The position numbers and the translations under genes are program-made. DNA of 32,171 nt from Chloroflexota bacterium (GTDB lineage: Bacteria > Chloroflexota > Anaerolineae > Caldilineales > Caldilineaceae), in assembly GCA_024277175.1 (NCBI GenBank), contig JAJRVT010000043.1:1-32171 (forward strand), read 5' to 3'. This document shows, in pieces, positions 1-7,474 of this stretch. The stretch's first letter is position 1. Every line of letters starts with the position of its first letter. The notes under the pieces were generated by a model that was not told the origin of the DNA, made no database searches, and saw only the letters and a list, made by a program, of their open reading frames with translations.

Positions 1-154
1 CTGATCGTCCCTTTGACCCGGCGTTGGCGATGTCTGCCTGATGACCTATGCGTTATGTAACCTAAACCTTTGTTCTTTATCCGTTTGTTCTCACATTTCG
101 TCAATTAGGGACTTGACATCAAAGAGAGAATCTACGAGGTGTGCGTGTTGACCT
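1..154. other. Intergenic start of window, no gene seen
   Basis: This stretch lies downstream of the hydantoinase B gene and before a palindromic repeat. Short open frames here have no recognisable protein character and are disrupted by the repeat. A TTGACA hexamer occurs at 113-118 on the plus strand, but no -10 box is found at proper spacing, so I do not call a promoter. Confidence 0.5.
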
Positions 155-242
155 GTAGGTGCGGGCTTGCAGCCGCACGATTTGCGTTGATCCGAGAGGG
201 TCATGGAATCCGGGGGGGTGTGCGGCTGCAAGCCGCGCCTAC
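155..242 (+). repeat. Family 1 bipartite hairpin repeat, copy 1
   Basis: About 88 bp made of two hairpins in inverted orientation. The left hairpin starts GTAGGTGCGGGCTTGCAG and the right one ends GCTGCAAGCCGCGCCTAC, with a conserved core (ATCCGAGAGGGTCATGGAAT) between them. A closely similar copy lies at 14647-14732 and a diverged, inverted copy at 26650-26734. The layout resembles REP/BIME or MITE-type intergenic elements. No associated transposase is in the window. Confidence 0.8.
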
Positions 243-274
243 GGGCCGTTGTCAATACTCTCAACCAAACACCC

Positions 275-1951
275 TCAATCGACCAGCCCATACTGTTCGC
301 GCGCCTGGGCAGGGGTGATATACCCATTCTTCAGATCCTCCCGGACCAGCGCTCGATCTCGCTTTTTGGGATCGCCCCAGCCCGCGCCAGTGCCGGTCAT
401 GATCTGGATCACGTCGTCGGTGTTGAGGGTCATGCCGGCGATGACCGAGTGATCTTCGATTTCGCCGTTGGCCCGCCGGATGATGATGTGGTTGGGCGAG
501 CCCTCCTGGCCCCCTTCCAGAGGATAGGGACGCACTTTGGAGCGTGTGTAGGCCGCGGTCAGCCAGGCGTTGTCCGAGCGGATACGGTAGTCGATGCGCA
601 CCCCTTTGCCGCCCCGGTGCAGACCGGCGCCACCCTCCTCGTCATGGAAACTGAGATAGTCGACCGTCACGCCATAGCGCGCTTCGGCCACCTCGGCCGG
701 GCAATTGTAGGTTTCGCCGTGGAGCGGACAGAACTGGCCGGGGTTGCCGTCCTTGCGGGCTGAACCGCCCCAACCGCCGATCTCCGGCTCGATGACCGCG
801 TAGGGCCGTCCCGTGTCCGGGTGGATGCCGCCAAAGAGGGTGCCGCAGACCGAGGCGAAGCCGCCGGCCGGGATCCGTTCGGGCATCTCCTGGGCAAGAC
901 AGCGCAGCACCAGATCGGTGACGCGTACGGTGATCTCATAGTAGAGACCGACCGGCGCCGGGAAGGTGGGATCGAAGACGGTCCCCTTTTGGGTGAGCAC
1001 TTTCATGGGGCGGAAGGTCCCCCCATTGGCCAGCCGGTCGGGCGAAGTGACCGACTTGAAGGCCATCTGGCAGGCCACCAGCACCTCGTCCCGGCTCATG
1101 TTGAAGGGACCGGGGTCCTGCTCCGGGTTGTCGCGTAGGTCGATGATGAACTCGTCGTCGGTGATGGTCACCGTGACCTTGTAGACCTGGCCGCTATCCT
1201 GCTCTTCCGCCAGCGAATAGACGCCTTTGGGCAGCTTGCCGATGGCGTTGACGCTGACCTGTTCGCCAAAGTCCATGTAATCATCCAGCGCATAGAGGAA
1301 GACATCCTTGCCGTATTTTTCCACGATTTCCAGGATGCGGCGTTCGCCCACGCGCACGGAGGCGATGCCGGCCCACAGATCGCCGGTCATGAAATCGGGC
1401 ATGCGACAGTTGGCGGCCAGAATGTCAAAGACCGGGCGGATTGGCTCGCCTCGCTGGATCAGTTTGACGCCTGGGAAAATCATGCCTTCCTGAAAAATCT
1501 CTGTGGCTTCGGGCGAGAGGCTGCCGGGCACCATGCCGCCCACGTCGTTCCAATGGGCGATGTTGGCGGTCCAGGCCACAATCTCAGCCTTATTTTCTTC
1601 TCCGCCGGCAAAGACGGGCATGACCAGCACCATATCGTTGAGATGGGTCACCCCGCCGTTGTACGGGTCATTGGCCAGAAAGACATCGCCCGGCTCAATA
1701 TCACCCGGCTGGTCGAACTTGCTGATGATCTGCTTGACGGTCTTGTCCAGCACGCCCACAAAGGCCGGAATGCCTGCGCCCGATCCGGCGATCTCGCCGT
1801 GGCGATCGGTGATGCCCGTGCCCATGTCCAGGACCTCGTAGATGATGGCGCTAATGGCCGTCCGGCGCATGGCCGCGAACATCTCATCGGCCGCGGCCTG
1901 CAATGAATTCTGGATAATCTCCAGTGTGATGGGGTCATACTGCTTGCTCAC
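275..1951 (-). CDS. hyuB: Hydantoinase B/oxoprolinase family protein (copy 1)
   Basis: A 558-residue protein covering the full length of the HyuB family, the partner of HyuA in N-methylhydantoinase, 5-oxoprolinase, acetophenone carboxylase and caprolactamase type enzymes. Visible family motifs are NDPYNGGVTHLND, the AHWNDVGGMVPGS segment, the CRMPDF stretch, and the typical tail ending in a DLKNGYITPAQAREQYG motif. I chose GTG at 1951 because AAAGGAGC sits 5-6 bases upstream; an upstream in-frame ATG at 1984 lacks such a site. The gene follows hyuA after a 143-bp gap filled mostly by a palindromic repeat. It is a close paralogue of the gene at 10620-12284: the first 60 residues differ at 10 positions. 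The exact substrate is unknown. Confidence 0.93.
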   Translation of the reverse strand: MSKQYDPITLEIIQNSLQAAADEMFAAMRRTAISAIIYEVLDMGTGITDRHGEIAGSGAGIPAFVGVLDKTVKQIISKFDQPGDIEPGDVFLANDPYNGGVTHLNDMVLVMPVFAGGEENKAEIVAWTANIAHWNDVGGMVPGSLSPEATEIFQEGMIFPGVKLIQRGEPIRPVFDILAANCRMPDFMTGDLWAGIASVRVGERRILEIVEKYGKDVFLYALDDYMDFGEQVSVNAIGKLPKGVYSLAEEQDSGQVYKVTVTITDDEFIIDLRDNPEQDPGPFNMSRDEVLVACQMAFKSVTSPDRLANGGTFRPMKVLTQKGTVFDPTFPAPVGLYYEITVRVTDLVLRCLAQEMPERIPAGGFASVCGTLFGGIHPDTGRPYAVIEPEIGGWGGSARKDGNPGQFCPLHGETYNCPAEVAEARYGVTVDYLSFHDEEGGAGLHRGGKGVRIDYRIRSDNAWLTAAYTRSKVRPYPLEGGQEGSPNHIIIRRANGEIEDHSVIAGMTLNTDDVIQIMTGTGAGWGDPKKRDRALVREDLKNGYITPAQAREQYGLVD

Positions 1952-1956
1952 AGTTT

Positions 1957-1964
1957 GCTCCTTT
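1957..1964 (-). promoter_or_regulatory. Ribosome binding site of hyuB copy 1
   Basis: On the minus strand AAAGGAGC is placed 5 bases before GTG at 1951. It decides the start in favour of this GTG over the upstream ATG at 1984, and it gives an N-terminus (MSKQYDPIT) that aligns with the paralogue (MSHAFDPIT). Confidence 0.8.
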
Positions 1965-1990
1965 GATTTTCTCTGATCAGACAAAGGGCG

Positions 1991-2090
1991 ATAGACCGCG
2001 GATTTGGCGGATTGGGCTGATCCTCACGGATTTCTTTTTTTGAAAAAAATCCGATTTTTATCCGCTTGATCCGCTCAATCTGCGGTCCAA
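1991..2090. repeat. Family 2 palindromic repeat, copy 1
   Basis: An imperfect inverted repeat of about 100 bp between hyuA and hyuB copy 1. Outer arms are GACCGC (1994-1999) and GCGGTC (2082-2087). The interior shares blocks with the other copies (GCGGATTGGGC, TCACGGATTT, a T-run then A-run loop). The other copies are at 10537-10619, 18087-18182 and 25281-25373. As RNA it would form a long hairpin, so it may attenuate or process the hyuA-hyuB message. Confidence 0.8.
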
Positions 2091-2094
2091 TATT

Positions 2095-4152
2095 CTATGC
2101 CTGGGCAGCTACCTCGATCTGATAGTTGCCCCACTCGTCCACCGCGCAGGGCATGCCGGGGGGGATGACGACGGTGGTCTCGGCTTCTTCGATCACGGCC
2201 GGACCGGCGAGGGCCATGCCCGGCTCCAGCAGGTCGCCGTTGTAGAGGGTGGCCTTATGCACGCCCGCTTCCAGGTAATCCACTTCCCGCTCCCCTTTGA
2301 CCGCCACGTCCAGGCTTGCGGTCGCCGAGGGTAGGGTCTGGGGCTGGAGCTTGTCCACTTCAGCGTAGGCGATGAGGTGGTAGGTGACGAGCTCCACCGG
2401 CGCATTCAGACGGTAGGTGTATTCCCGCTCGTAGTTGACGTGGAAATTTTCGAGGATGTCCGCCAGATCGTCCGCGGCGATGGGGCCATTGGGCAACTCG
2501 ATCTCGGTGGAATGCTCCTGGTTCTGATAGCGGAAGCTGCCGTGGCGCACAAAACGCACCCGTGAGCGGTCGATGCCCTCGGCCTCGTACTCCTGATAGG
2601 CCTGTTCCTCCATGGCCGCCAACGTGGCGCTGATCTCCCCTGCCGCGGCCGCCTGGTCCATTTCCACGATGCGGGTTTGCAGATAATCGCGCCGCAGATC
2701 GCTGAGCAACATGCCCCAGGCCGAAAAGACGCCGGAAAGGTTGGGGATGACCACTTTTTTGATACCAAGTTCACGGGCCAGTGCGACGGCATGCATGCCG
2801 CCGCCGCCGCCAAAGGCGATGAGGGTGAAGTCGCGCGGGTCGTGGCCCCGGTTCACAGAGATGAGCTTGATGGCGTTGACCATGTTGTTGTTGGCCAGAC
2901 GCACGATGCCGCGGGCCGCCTCCAGCGGGGTGACGCCCAGTCGATCGGCCAGCCTGTCCAGCGCATCACCCACGCCGGCCATGTCGGCGGTCATGGAACC
3001 GCCGCAGAAGTAATCCGGGTTGATGCAGCCCAGGGCCAGGTTGGCGTCGGTGGTGGTGGCCTCCGCGCCGCCCATGCCGTAGGAGACGGGACCGGGGTCA
3101 GCGCCGGCGCTCTGGGGTCCCACGTGCAGCCGGTCGAACTCGTCCACCCAGGCGATGGAACCGCCGCCCTGGCCGATCTCCACCAGATCGACCACAGGGA
3201 CGATGATCGGATAGCCAGCCGATACGTCGCTCTGCTGCAATACATAGTTGGTGTTCAACTTGACCTGCCCGCCGGTGATCAGCGCACACTTGGCTGTGGT
3301 GCCGCCGATGTCCAGGGCGATGGTCTCCGTCTCCCCGATCAGGCGGCCCAGCGCGGCCGCGCCCCAGACGCCGGAGGCCGGGCCGGATTCGATCATGGTG
3401 ATGGGAATCTGCCGCGTGTTTCGGACCGTGTCCACGCCACAGTTGGACTGCATGATGTAGGGCGTGCAGGTCATCCCGGCCTCCTCCAGGCGGCCGGTCA
3501 GATCGTCCAGATAGCGGTGAGCGATGGGCTGAACGTAGGCGGAGAGCACAGCGGTGTTGCTACGCTCATACTCACGCCACTCCCGGGTGATCTGGTGGGA
3601 GGCGACCACCGCGACCTTCGACCACAGCTCGGCGATCCGGGTGGCGGTCGCCATTTCGTGGCTATCATTGGCGTATGAGTTGAGCAGACAGATGGCGATG
3701 GCCTCCACGCCCTCGGCCCGGAAATCATCCAGGATCGCGGGCAGCCCGCTGAGGTCAAGAGGGCTGCTTTCTTCCCCCTTGTAGTTGATGCGCCCGGCCA
3801 CCTCACGGCGCAGATAGCGGGGCACAAAGGGTTTTGGCTTCTCGTACTCCAGGTTGAAGTAGTCGGGACGGTTTCCGCGGCCAATTTCCAGCACATCCCG
3901 AAATCCTTGGGTGGTGATCAGCCCGGTTTTGACGCCCTTGCGTTCGGTGATGGCGTTGATGACAATGGTGGTGCCGTGAACGAAAGAGACGAACTCGTCA
4001 GGACGCACGCCGGCCGCCTGGATCACATCGAACACACCTTGCTCGAACTGAGCCGGCGTGGTGTGGCTTTTGGCCGTGCCCACCGAGCCGTCCGCTGCCA
4101 CATACACCAGGTCGGTGAATGTGCCGCCGATGTCGGTTGCAACTCTGGTCAC
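2095..4152 (-). CDS. hyuA: Hydantoinase A/oxoprolinase family ATPase
   Basis: A 685-residue HyuA-family protein, the ATP-using subunit that pairs with HyuB to open cyclic amides or carboxylate ketones. Residues 5-16 (ATDIGGTFTDLV) form the first ASKHA-fold phosphate loop. A second loop, ALDIGGTTAK, follows the ESGPASGVWGA segment, and FGGGGGMHA marks the later nucleotide-binding region. The length matches the family. The start is GTG at 4152, which overlaps the TGA of the EthD-like gene (GTGA) and is preceded by AAGGAGGAAGTCCT. It is the only hyuA for two hyuB genes. Family members act on hydantoins, 5-oxoproline, lactams, acetone or acetophenone, so the substrate stays open. Confidence 0.95.
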   Translation of the reverse strand: MTRVATDIGGTFTDLVYVAADGSVGTAKSHTTPAQFEQGVFDVIQAAGVRPDEFVSFVHGTTIVINAITERKGVKTGLITTQGFRDVLEIGRGNRPDYFNLEYEKPKPFVPRYLRREVAGRINYKGEESSPLDLSGLPAILDDFRAEGVEAIAICLLNSYANDSHEMATATRIAELWSKVAVVASHQITREWREYERSNTAVLSAYVQPIAHRYLDDLTGRLEEAGMTCTPYIMQSNCGVDTVRNTRQIPITMIESGPASGVWGAAALGRLIGETETIALDIGGTTAKCALITGGQVKLNTNYVLQQSDVSAGYPIIVPVVDLVEIGQGGGSIAWVDEFDRLHVGPQSAGADPGPVSYGMGGAEATTTDANLALGCINPDYFCGGSMTADMAGVGDALDRLADRLGVTPLEAARGIVRLANNNMVNAIKLISVNRGHDPRDFTLIAFGGGGGMHAVALARELGIKKVVIPNLSGVFSAWGMLLSDLRRDYLQTRIVEMDQAAAAGEISATLAAMEEQAYQEYEAEGIDRSRVRFVRHGSFRYQNQEHSTEIELPNGPIAADDLADILENFHVNYEREYTYRLNAPVELVTYHLIAYAEVDKLQPQTLPSATASLDVAVKGEREVDYLEAGVHKATLYNGDLLEPGMALAGPAVIEEAETTVVIPPGMPCAVDEWGNYQIEVAAQA

Positions 4153-4484
4153 AGGACTTCCTCCTTGGATTCATGGATAAGAATTTCGCTGATCAAAAAA
4201 ACCGGTTCTTTCAGCATCTTCAAATTTTCCTGTAGGCTCGCCTGTACGTCCGCATCATAGAAGCCGTGTTCGAAGCTCTCCATATTGGGCCAGTCCGCGG
4301 TGGTCATGAAACGATAGGGCGGCGCGCTGTCATCGGGCCAACCTCCATCGATGCGGGCGAAATCAGAGCGAATCACGCCGGGAATGCCCATGTTTTCTTC
4401 CTGGTGATCGGTGAGTCGCCATTCAAGAAATTCGTTTTCATCGACATAGGGTTGCAGATTGTAGAGCACGGTCAGTCGTATCAT
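4149..4484 (-). CDS. EthD-like small dimeric alpha/beta-barrel protein
   Basis: A 111-residue protein. The N-terminal strand (MIRLTVLYNL), the FLEWRLTDHQ helix and the GIPGVIRSDF strand resemble the EthD/ferredoxin-like dimeric barrel family (typically about 100 residues). No signal peptide or membrane segment is seen, so it should be cytoplasmic. Its TGA stop overlaps the GTG start of hyuA, which implies translational coupling. It begins 38 bases after the dppF stop, with only a weak ribosome site (GAGAA). EthD-like proteins accompany several catabolic enzymes, often without a proven reaction. An accessory role to HyuA/HyuB is inference. Confidence 0.72.
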   Translation of the reverse strand: MIRLTVLYNLQPYVDENEFLEWRLTDHQEENMGIPGVIRSDFARIDGGWPDDSAPPYRFMTTADWPNMESFEHGFYDADVQASLQENLKMLKEPVFLISEILIHESKEEVL

Positions 4485-4522
4485 CTTGATTCTCGTTTCA
4501 CGGCGATGCCGGGAGTAAGGCG

Positions 4523-5506
4523 CTAATTCTCCGCCTTCAGTAAATGGCAGCGGGCGAAATGCTGGCTGTGCAACTCAATCATCTGCGGGTCAGCCTGCAT
4601 GCACTGTTCGAACACATAGGGGCAGCGGGTGTTGAAACTGCATCCGGGCGGGACGTTCACCGGACTGGGAATCTCGCCGCGGGGGACCATTTTGGCAGGC
4701 TTCAACGCTTCTTCTTCATCCGAAATAACCGGAATGGACGAAAGCAGCATCTGTGTATAGGGATGCTCAGGACGTTGAAAGAACTCGGCGCCGCCGGCCA
4801 CCTCGCATACCTTCCCCAAGTACATGATGGCCACCCGGGAGGCGATGTTGCGCATCAGGCTCAGGTCATGGGTGATGAAGAGATAGGTGAGGTTCAACTC
4901 CCGCTGCAAACGCATGAGCAGGTTGATCACCTTGCCCTGCACCGAGACGTCCAGCGCCGATGTGGGTTCATCCAGAATGACCAGCGATGGGTCGGTGGCC
5001 AGCGCACGGGCGATGGCCACGATCTGCTTCTCGCCGCCGGAGAGCATGTTGGGATAGCGATACATGTAGGAAGGCGGCAGGTCCACCAACTCCAGCAGCC
5101 GCAGCGTCGCGCTGATCACGTCCTCGTCCGGCTTGTGAATGCGCAGGGGCACAGCCAGGTTCTGGGCAATGGTGCGCCGGGCGTTGAGCGACGATCCCGG
5201 GTCCTGAAAGACGATCTGAATTTCCTTTTTCAGATCGAGCGGACGACCGCCGCCGCCTTCGAACAGGTCCCGCCCGCGGAACTCGATGGTTCCGCTGGTA
5301 GGCCGGTGCATTCCCGCCACCATGTAGGCGATGGTGCTCTTGCCCGATCCGGATTCGCCCACCAGACCGAACGTCTCCCCGGCGTAAAGCTCAAGCGAGA
5401 CGCCATCCACGGCCTTGACGTCGATGGGCTTGCGTCTGATGACGCCCGTATGGCCCACGGTGAAATATTTTTTCAGGTCACGCATGATCAGAATCGGTTC
5501 GGTCAC
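4523..5506 (-). CDS. dppF: Peptide/nickel-type ABC importer ATP-binding protein (second ATPase)
   Basis: A 327-residue ABC ATPase of the OppF/DppF type. It has Walker A GESGSGKST, the signature LSGGEKQIVAIARAL, Walker B VILDEPTSALD, and a switch His in LFITHDLS. The C-terminal oligopeptide/dipeptide extension contains cysteines in PPGCSFNTRCPYVFEQC and a later Cys, a pattern linked in some Dpp/Opp ATPases to an iron-sulfur site. The start is GTG at 5506, overlapping the TGA of dppD (GTGA), with GGGGAGG upstream inside the end of dppD. All key motifs are intact. Substrate specificity comes from the binding protein, not from this subunit. The letter F denotes family position only. Confidence 0.93.
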   Translation of the reverse strand: MTEPILIMRDLKKYFTVGHTGVIRRKPIDVKAVDGVSLELYAGETFGLVGESGSGKSTIAYMVAGMHRPTSGTIEFRGRDLFEGGGGRPLDLKKEIQIVFQDPGSSLNARRTIAQNLAVPLRIHKPDEDVISATLRLLELVDLPPSYMYRYPNMLSGGEKQIVAIARALATDPSLVILDEPTSALDVSVQGKVINLLMRLQRELNLTYLFITHDLSLMRNIASRVAIMYLGKVCEVAGGAEFFQRPEHPYTQMLLSSIPVISDEEEALKPAKMVPRGEIPSPVNVPPGCSFNTRCPYVFEQCMQADPQMIELHSQHFARCHLLKAEN

Positions 5507-6468
5507 GTCGTAACCTCCCCGGTGGTTGCGGCAGCCCCATGTTCGCCGTCATAGAGGAAGCAGGTCACTTCATGCACGCCGTCAACCTCGCCATCTTCCC
5601 CGTCTATCCGAAATACAGGGGGTTTCTGCCGGCTACAGATATCCATCACATGGGGACAGCGGGTATGAAAACGACATCCGGCCGGCGGGTCCATATAGTC
5701 GGGGATCCGTCCCGGTATGCCCTGGGAGACGCCGCCGCCGGAGAGCCTGGGCACAGACTCCATCAGCCCTTGCGTGTACGGATGTAGCGGGTTGGCGAAG
5801 AGTTTAGGCGTCGGGGCCATCTCCACCACACTGCCCGCATACATGACATAGACCCGGTCCACCGTTTCACGCACCACGCCCAGGCTGTGGGTGATGAGGA
5901 TGATGGAGGTGTTGAGATCTTCGACCAGATCGTGGATCAGGCGCAGGACCTGGGCTTGAATGGTCACGTCCAGGGCGGTGCCCGGCTCGTCGGCGATCAA
6001 CAGTTGGGGCGTGGTCGCCAGCGCCATGCCAATACAGACGCGCTGGCGCATGCCGCCGGAGAGCTGGGTCGGATATGCCTTGAGCAGGCGCTCTGGATCG
6101 GCCAGCGCCACCTCTTCCAGGGCGGCAATGGCCCGTGCCCTGACCTCTTTTTTGGAGAGCCGGGCGTTGGCCGCGTGTTTGATCACCGGCGAAAACTGTT
6201 CTTCCACCGTGAAGACCGGGTTGAGCGCGGCCATGGGATCCTGAAAGATCATGGTCACCTCCCGGCCCCGGATACGGCTGATCTCGCGGCCGTTCATGGC
6301 GAGCAGGTCCTGGCCCTTGAAGTGGATCTGGCCACTCTCGATCTGGCCGGGCGGCATGGGCAGCACGTTGAGGGCCGTCTTCATGGTGGTGGTCTTGCCA
6401 CAGCCGGTCTCGCCCACAAGGCCCACCTTTTCACCGGGATAGACGACCATGTTGATGCCGTCGAGCAC
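5503..6468 (-). CDS. dppD: Peptide/nickel-type ABC importer ATP-binding protein (first ATPase), N-terminus interrupted
   Basis: The open part encodes 321 residues of an OppD/DppD-type ATPase: Walker A GETGCGKTT, signature LSGGMRQRVCIGMAL, Walker B LLIADEPGTALD and a switch His in LITHSL. The C-terminal extension has cysteines in PPAGCRFHTRCPHVMDIC. The expected start is ATG at 6540, 2 bases after the dppC stop and behind GGAGG. In that frame codon 21 is TGA (6478-6480), and the protein sense resumes straight after it. Without a sense codon there, translation could begin only at GTG 6468, which has no good ribosome site and removes about 24 residues, including the aromatic A-loop position (Tyr19). 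It may be a nonsense mutant, a sequencing error, or read through. Walker B has EPGTALD where EPT(S/T)ALD is usual. Confidence 0.8.
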   Translation of the reverse strand: MLDGINMVVYPGEKVGLVGETGCGKTTTMKTALNVLPMPPGQIESGQIHFKGQDLLAMNGREISRIRGREVTMIFQDPMAALNPVFTVEEQFSPVIKHAANARLSKKEVRARAIAALEEVALADPERLLKAYPTQLSGGMRQRVCIGMALATTPQLLIADEPGTALDVTIQAQVLRLIHDLVEDLNTSIILITHSLGVVRETVDRVYVMYAGSVVEMAPTPKLFANPLHPYTQGLMESVPRLSGGGVSQGIPGRIPDYMDPPAGCRFHTRCPHVMDICSRQKPPVFRIDGEDGEVDGVHEVTCFLYDGEHGAAATTGEVTT

Positions 6469-6540
6469 TTTCAGCGTTCAGCCATAGACCTGAAAATTGA
6501 CCCGTAGGTCCTTGATTCCCAACAGTGGTTCGGCGCTCAT
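6469..6540 (-). other. Displaced N-terminal segment of dppD with in-frame TGA
   Basis: Read from ATG 6540, this segment encodes MSAEPLLGIKDLRVNFQVYG, then TGA at 6478-6480, then TLK and the rest of dppD in the same frame. The segment is a normal OppD/DppD N-terminus, so the stop breaks an otherwise intact gene. One base change (for example CGA to TGA or TGG to TGA) would explain it. Confidence 0.85.
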
Positions 6541-6542
6541 GC

Positions 6543-7472
6543 TCAACCATCCTCCGCAGCGAAAAGATCGCGCAGGCCGTCACCCAGCAGGTTGAAGCCG
6601 AGGACCACCACCACAATCGCCAGCGCGGGGAAGGCGGATATCCACCAGTCGTCGGGCAGATAGCGGGTGCCGCTGGCGACCATGGTGCCCAGCCCAGGTT
6701 TTGGCGGCTGCACGCCCAGCCCCACAAAACTAAGCGAAGCGCCGATGATGATCACCCAGCCCATATCCAGGCTCATCTTGGTGAAGATGGGCGAGACGCA
6801 ATTGGGCAGAATCTCCCGGAAAATGATGTGGGACGTGCTCGCACCCGTCACCTGGGAGGCGGTGACGAAAAACTCGTTGCGCAGCCCGGTGGTGATGCTG
6901 TAGACCAGCCGCGTGTACCAGGGCCACCAGGTCAGACTGACCGCGATCATGGCGTTGAACAGGTTCGGCTCCAGAATGGAGGCGATGGCCAGGGCCAGGA
7001 TCAGTGGCGGCACGGCCAGAAAGATGTCGGTGGTGCGCATGATCAGCGTGTCGGGCCAGCGGTGTTGGAAGTAGCCGGCGACCAGACCCAGGACCACGCC
7101 AATGGGCACGACGATGGCCAGCACCGTCACGCCCATGGTCAGCGAAAAGCGATAGCCGTAGATAACCCGGCTCAGGATGTCGCGGCCAATCTCGTCCGTG
7201 CCGAACCAGTGCTGACTACTGGGTGGCTGGCTGGCATTGGCGAAGTCGGTGAAGGGCTTTACATGTTCGGGATAGGGCGCGATCCACGGCGCAAAGATGG
7301 CCAGGCAGACCACGAATATGATCGTGCCCGCGCCAATCAGCGATAATGGATTGCGCGAGAACTTATACCACGCCCGACCCCAGTTTTCGCGACGGCTCTC
7401 GCGCCGCAGCCGTGCAATATCCTCGGCGGTCAGTTGTGTAGCCTGTACAGCAGATGTCATTTCCACCCCCAT
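6543..7472 (-). CDS. dppC: Peptide/nickel-type ABC importer permease (second)
   Basis: A 309-residue inner-membrane permease of the OppC/DppC type. It has an N-terminal cytoplasmic stretch, then a first helix around GAGTIIFVVCLAIFAPWIA, an HWFGTDEIGRDILSRVIYG segment typical of DppC, and further helices. The EAA-like coupling loop is ASQVTGASTSHIIFREILPN. I chose ATG at 7472: GGAGGGAGCTAGCC precedes it, and the start comes 2 bases after the dppB stop. A longer open frame reaches to 8120, but that extension is only the antisense-free shadow of dppB in another frame. It would pair with DppB as the translocation pore. Confidence 0.93.
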   Translation of the reverse strand: MGVEMTSAVQATQLTAEDIARLRRESRRENWGRAWYKFSRNPLSLIGAGTIIFVVCLAIFAPWIAPYPEHVKPFTDFANASQPPSSQHWFGTDEIGRDILSRVIYGYRFSLTMGVTVLAIVVPIGVVLGLVAGYFQHRWPDTLIMRTTDIFLAVPPLILALAIASILEPNLFNAMIAVSLTWWPWYTRLVYSITTGLRNEFFVTASQVTGASTSHIIFREILPNCVSPIFTKMSLDMGWVIIIGASLSFVGLGVQPPKPGLGTMVASGTRYLPDDWWISAFPALAIVVVVLGFNLLGDGLRDLFAAEDG

Positions 7473-7474
7473 GG

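Noticed and set aside
2677-3678. Long plus-strand frame of 333 residues opposite hyuA
   Set aside because: It lies fully antisense to hyuA; its Gly/His/Asp-rich composition is that of a shadow frame in high-GC DNA.
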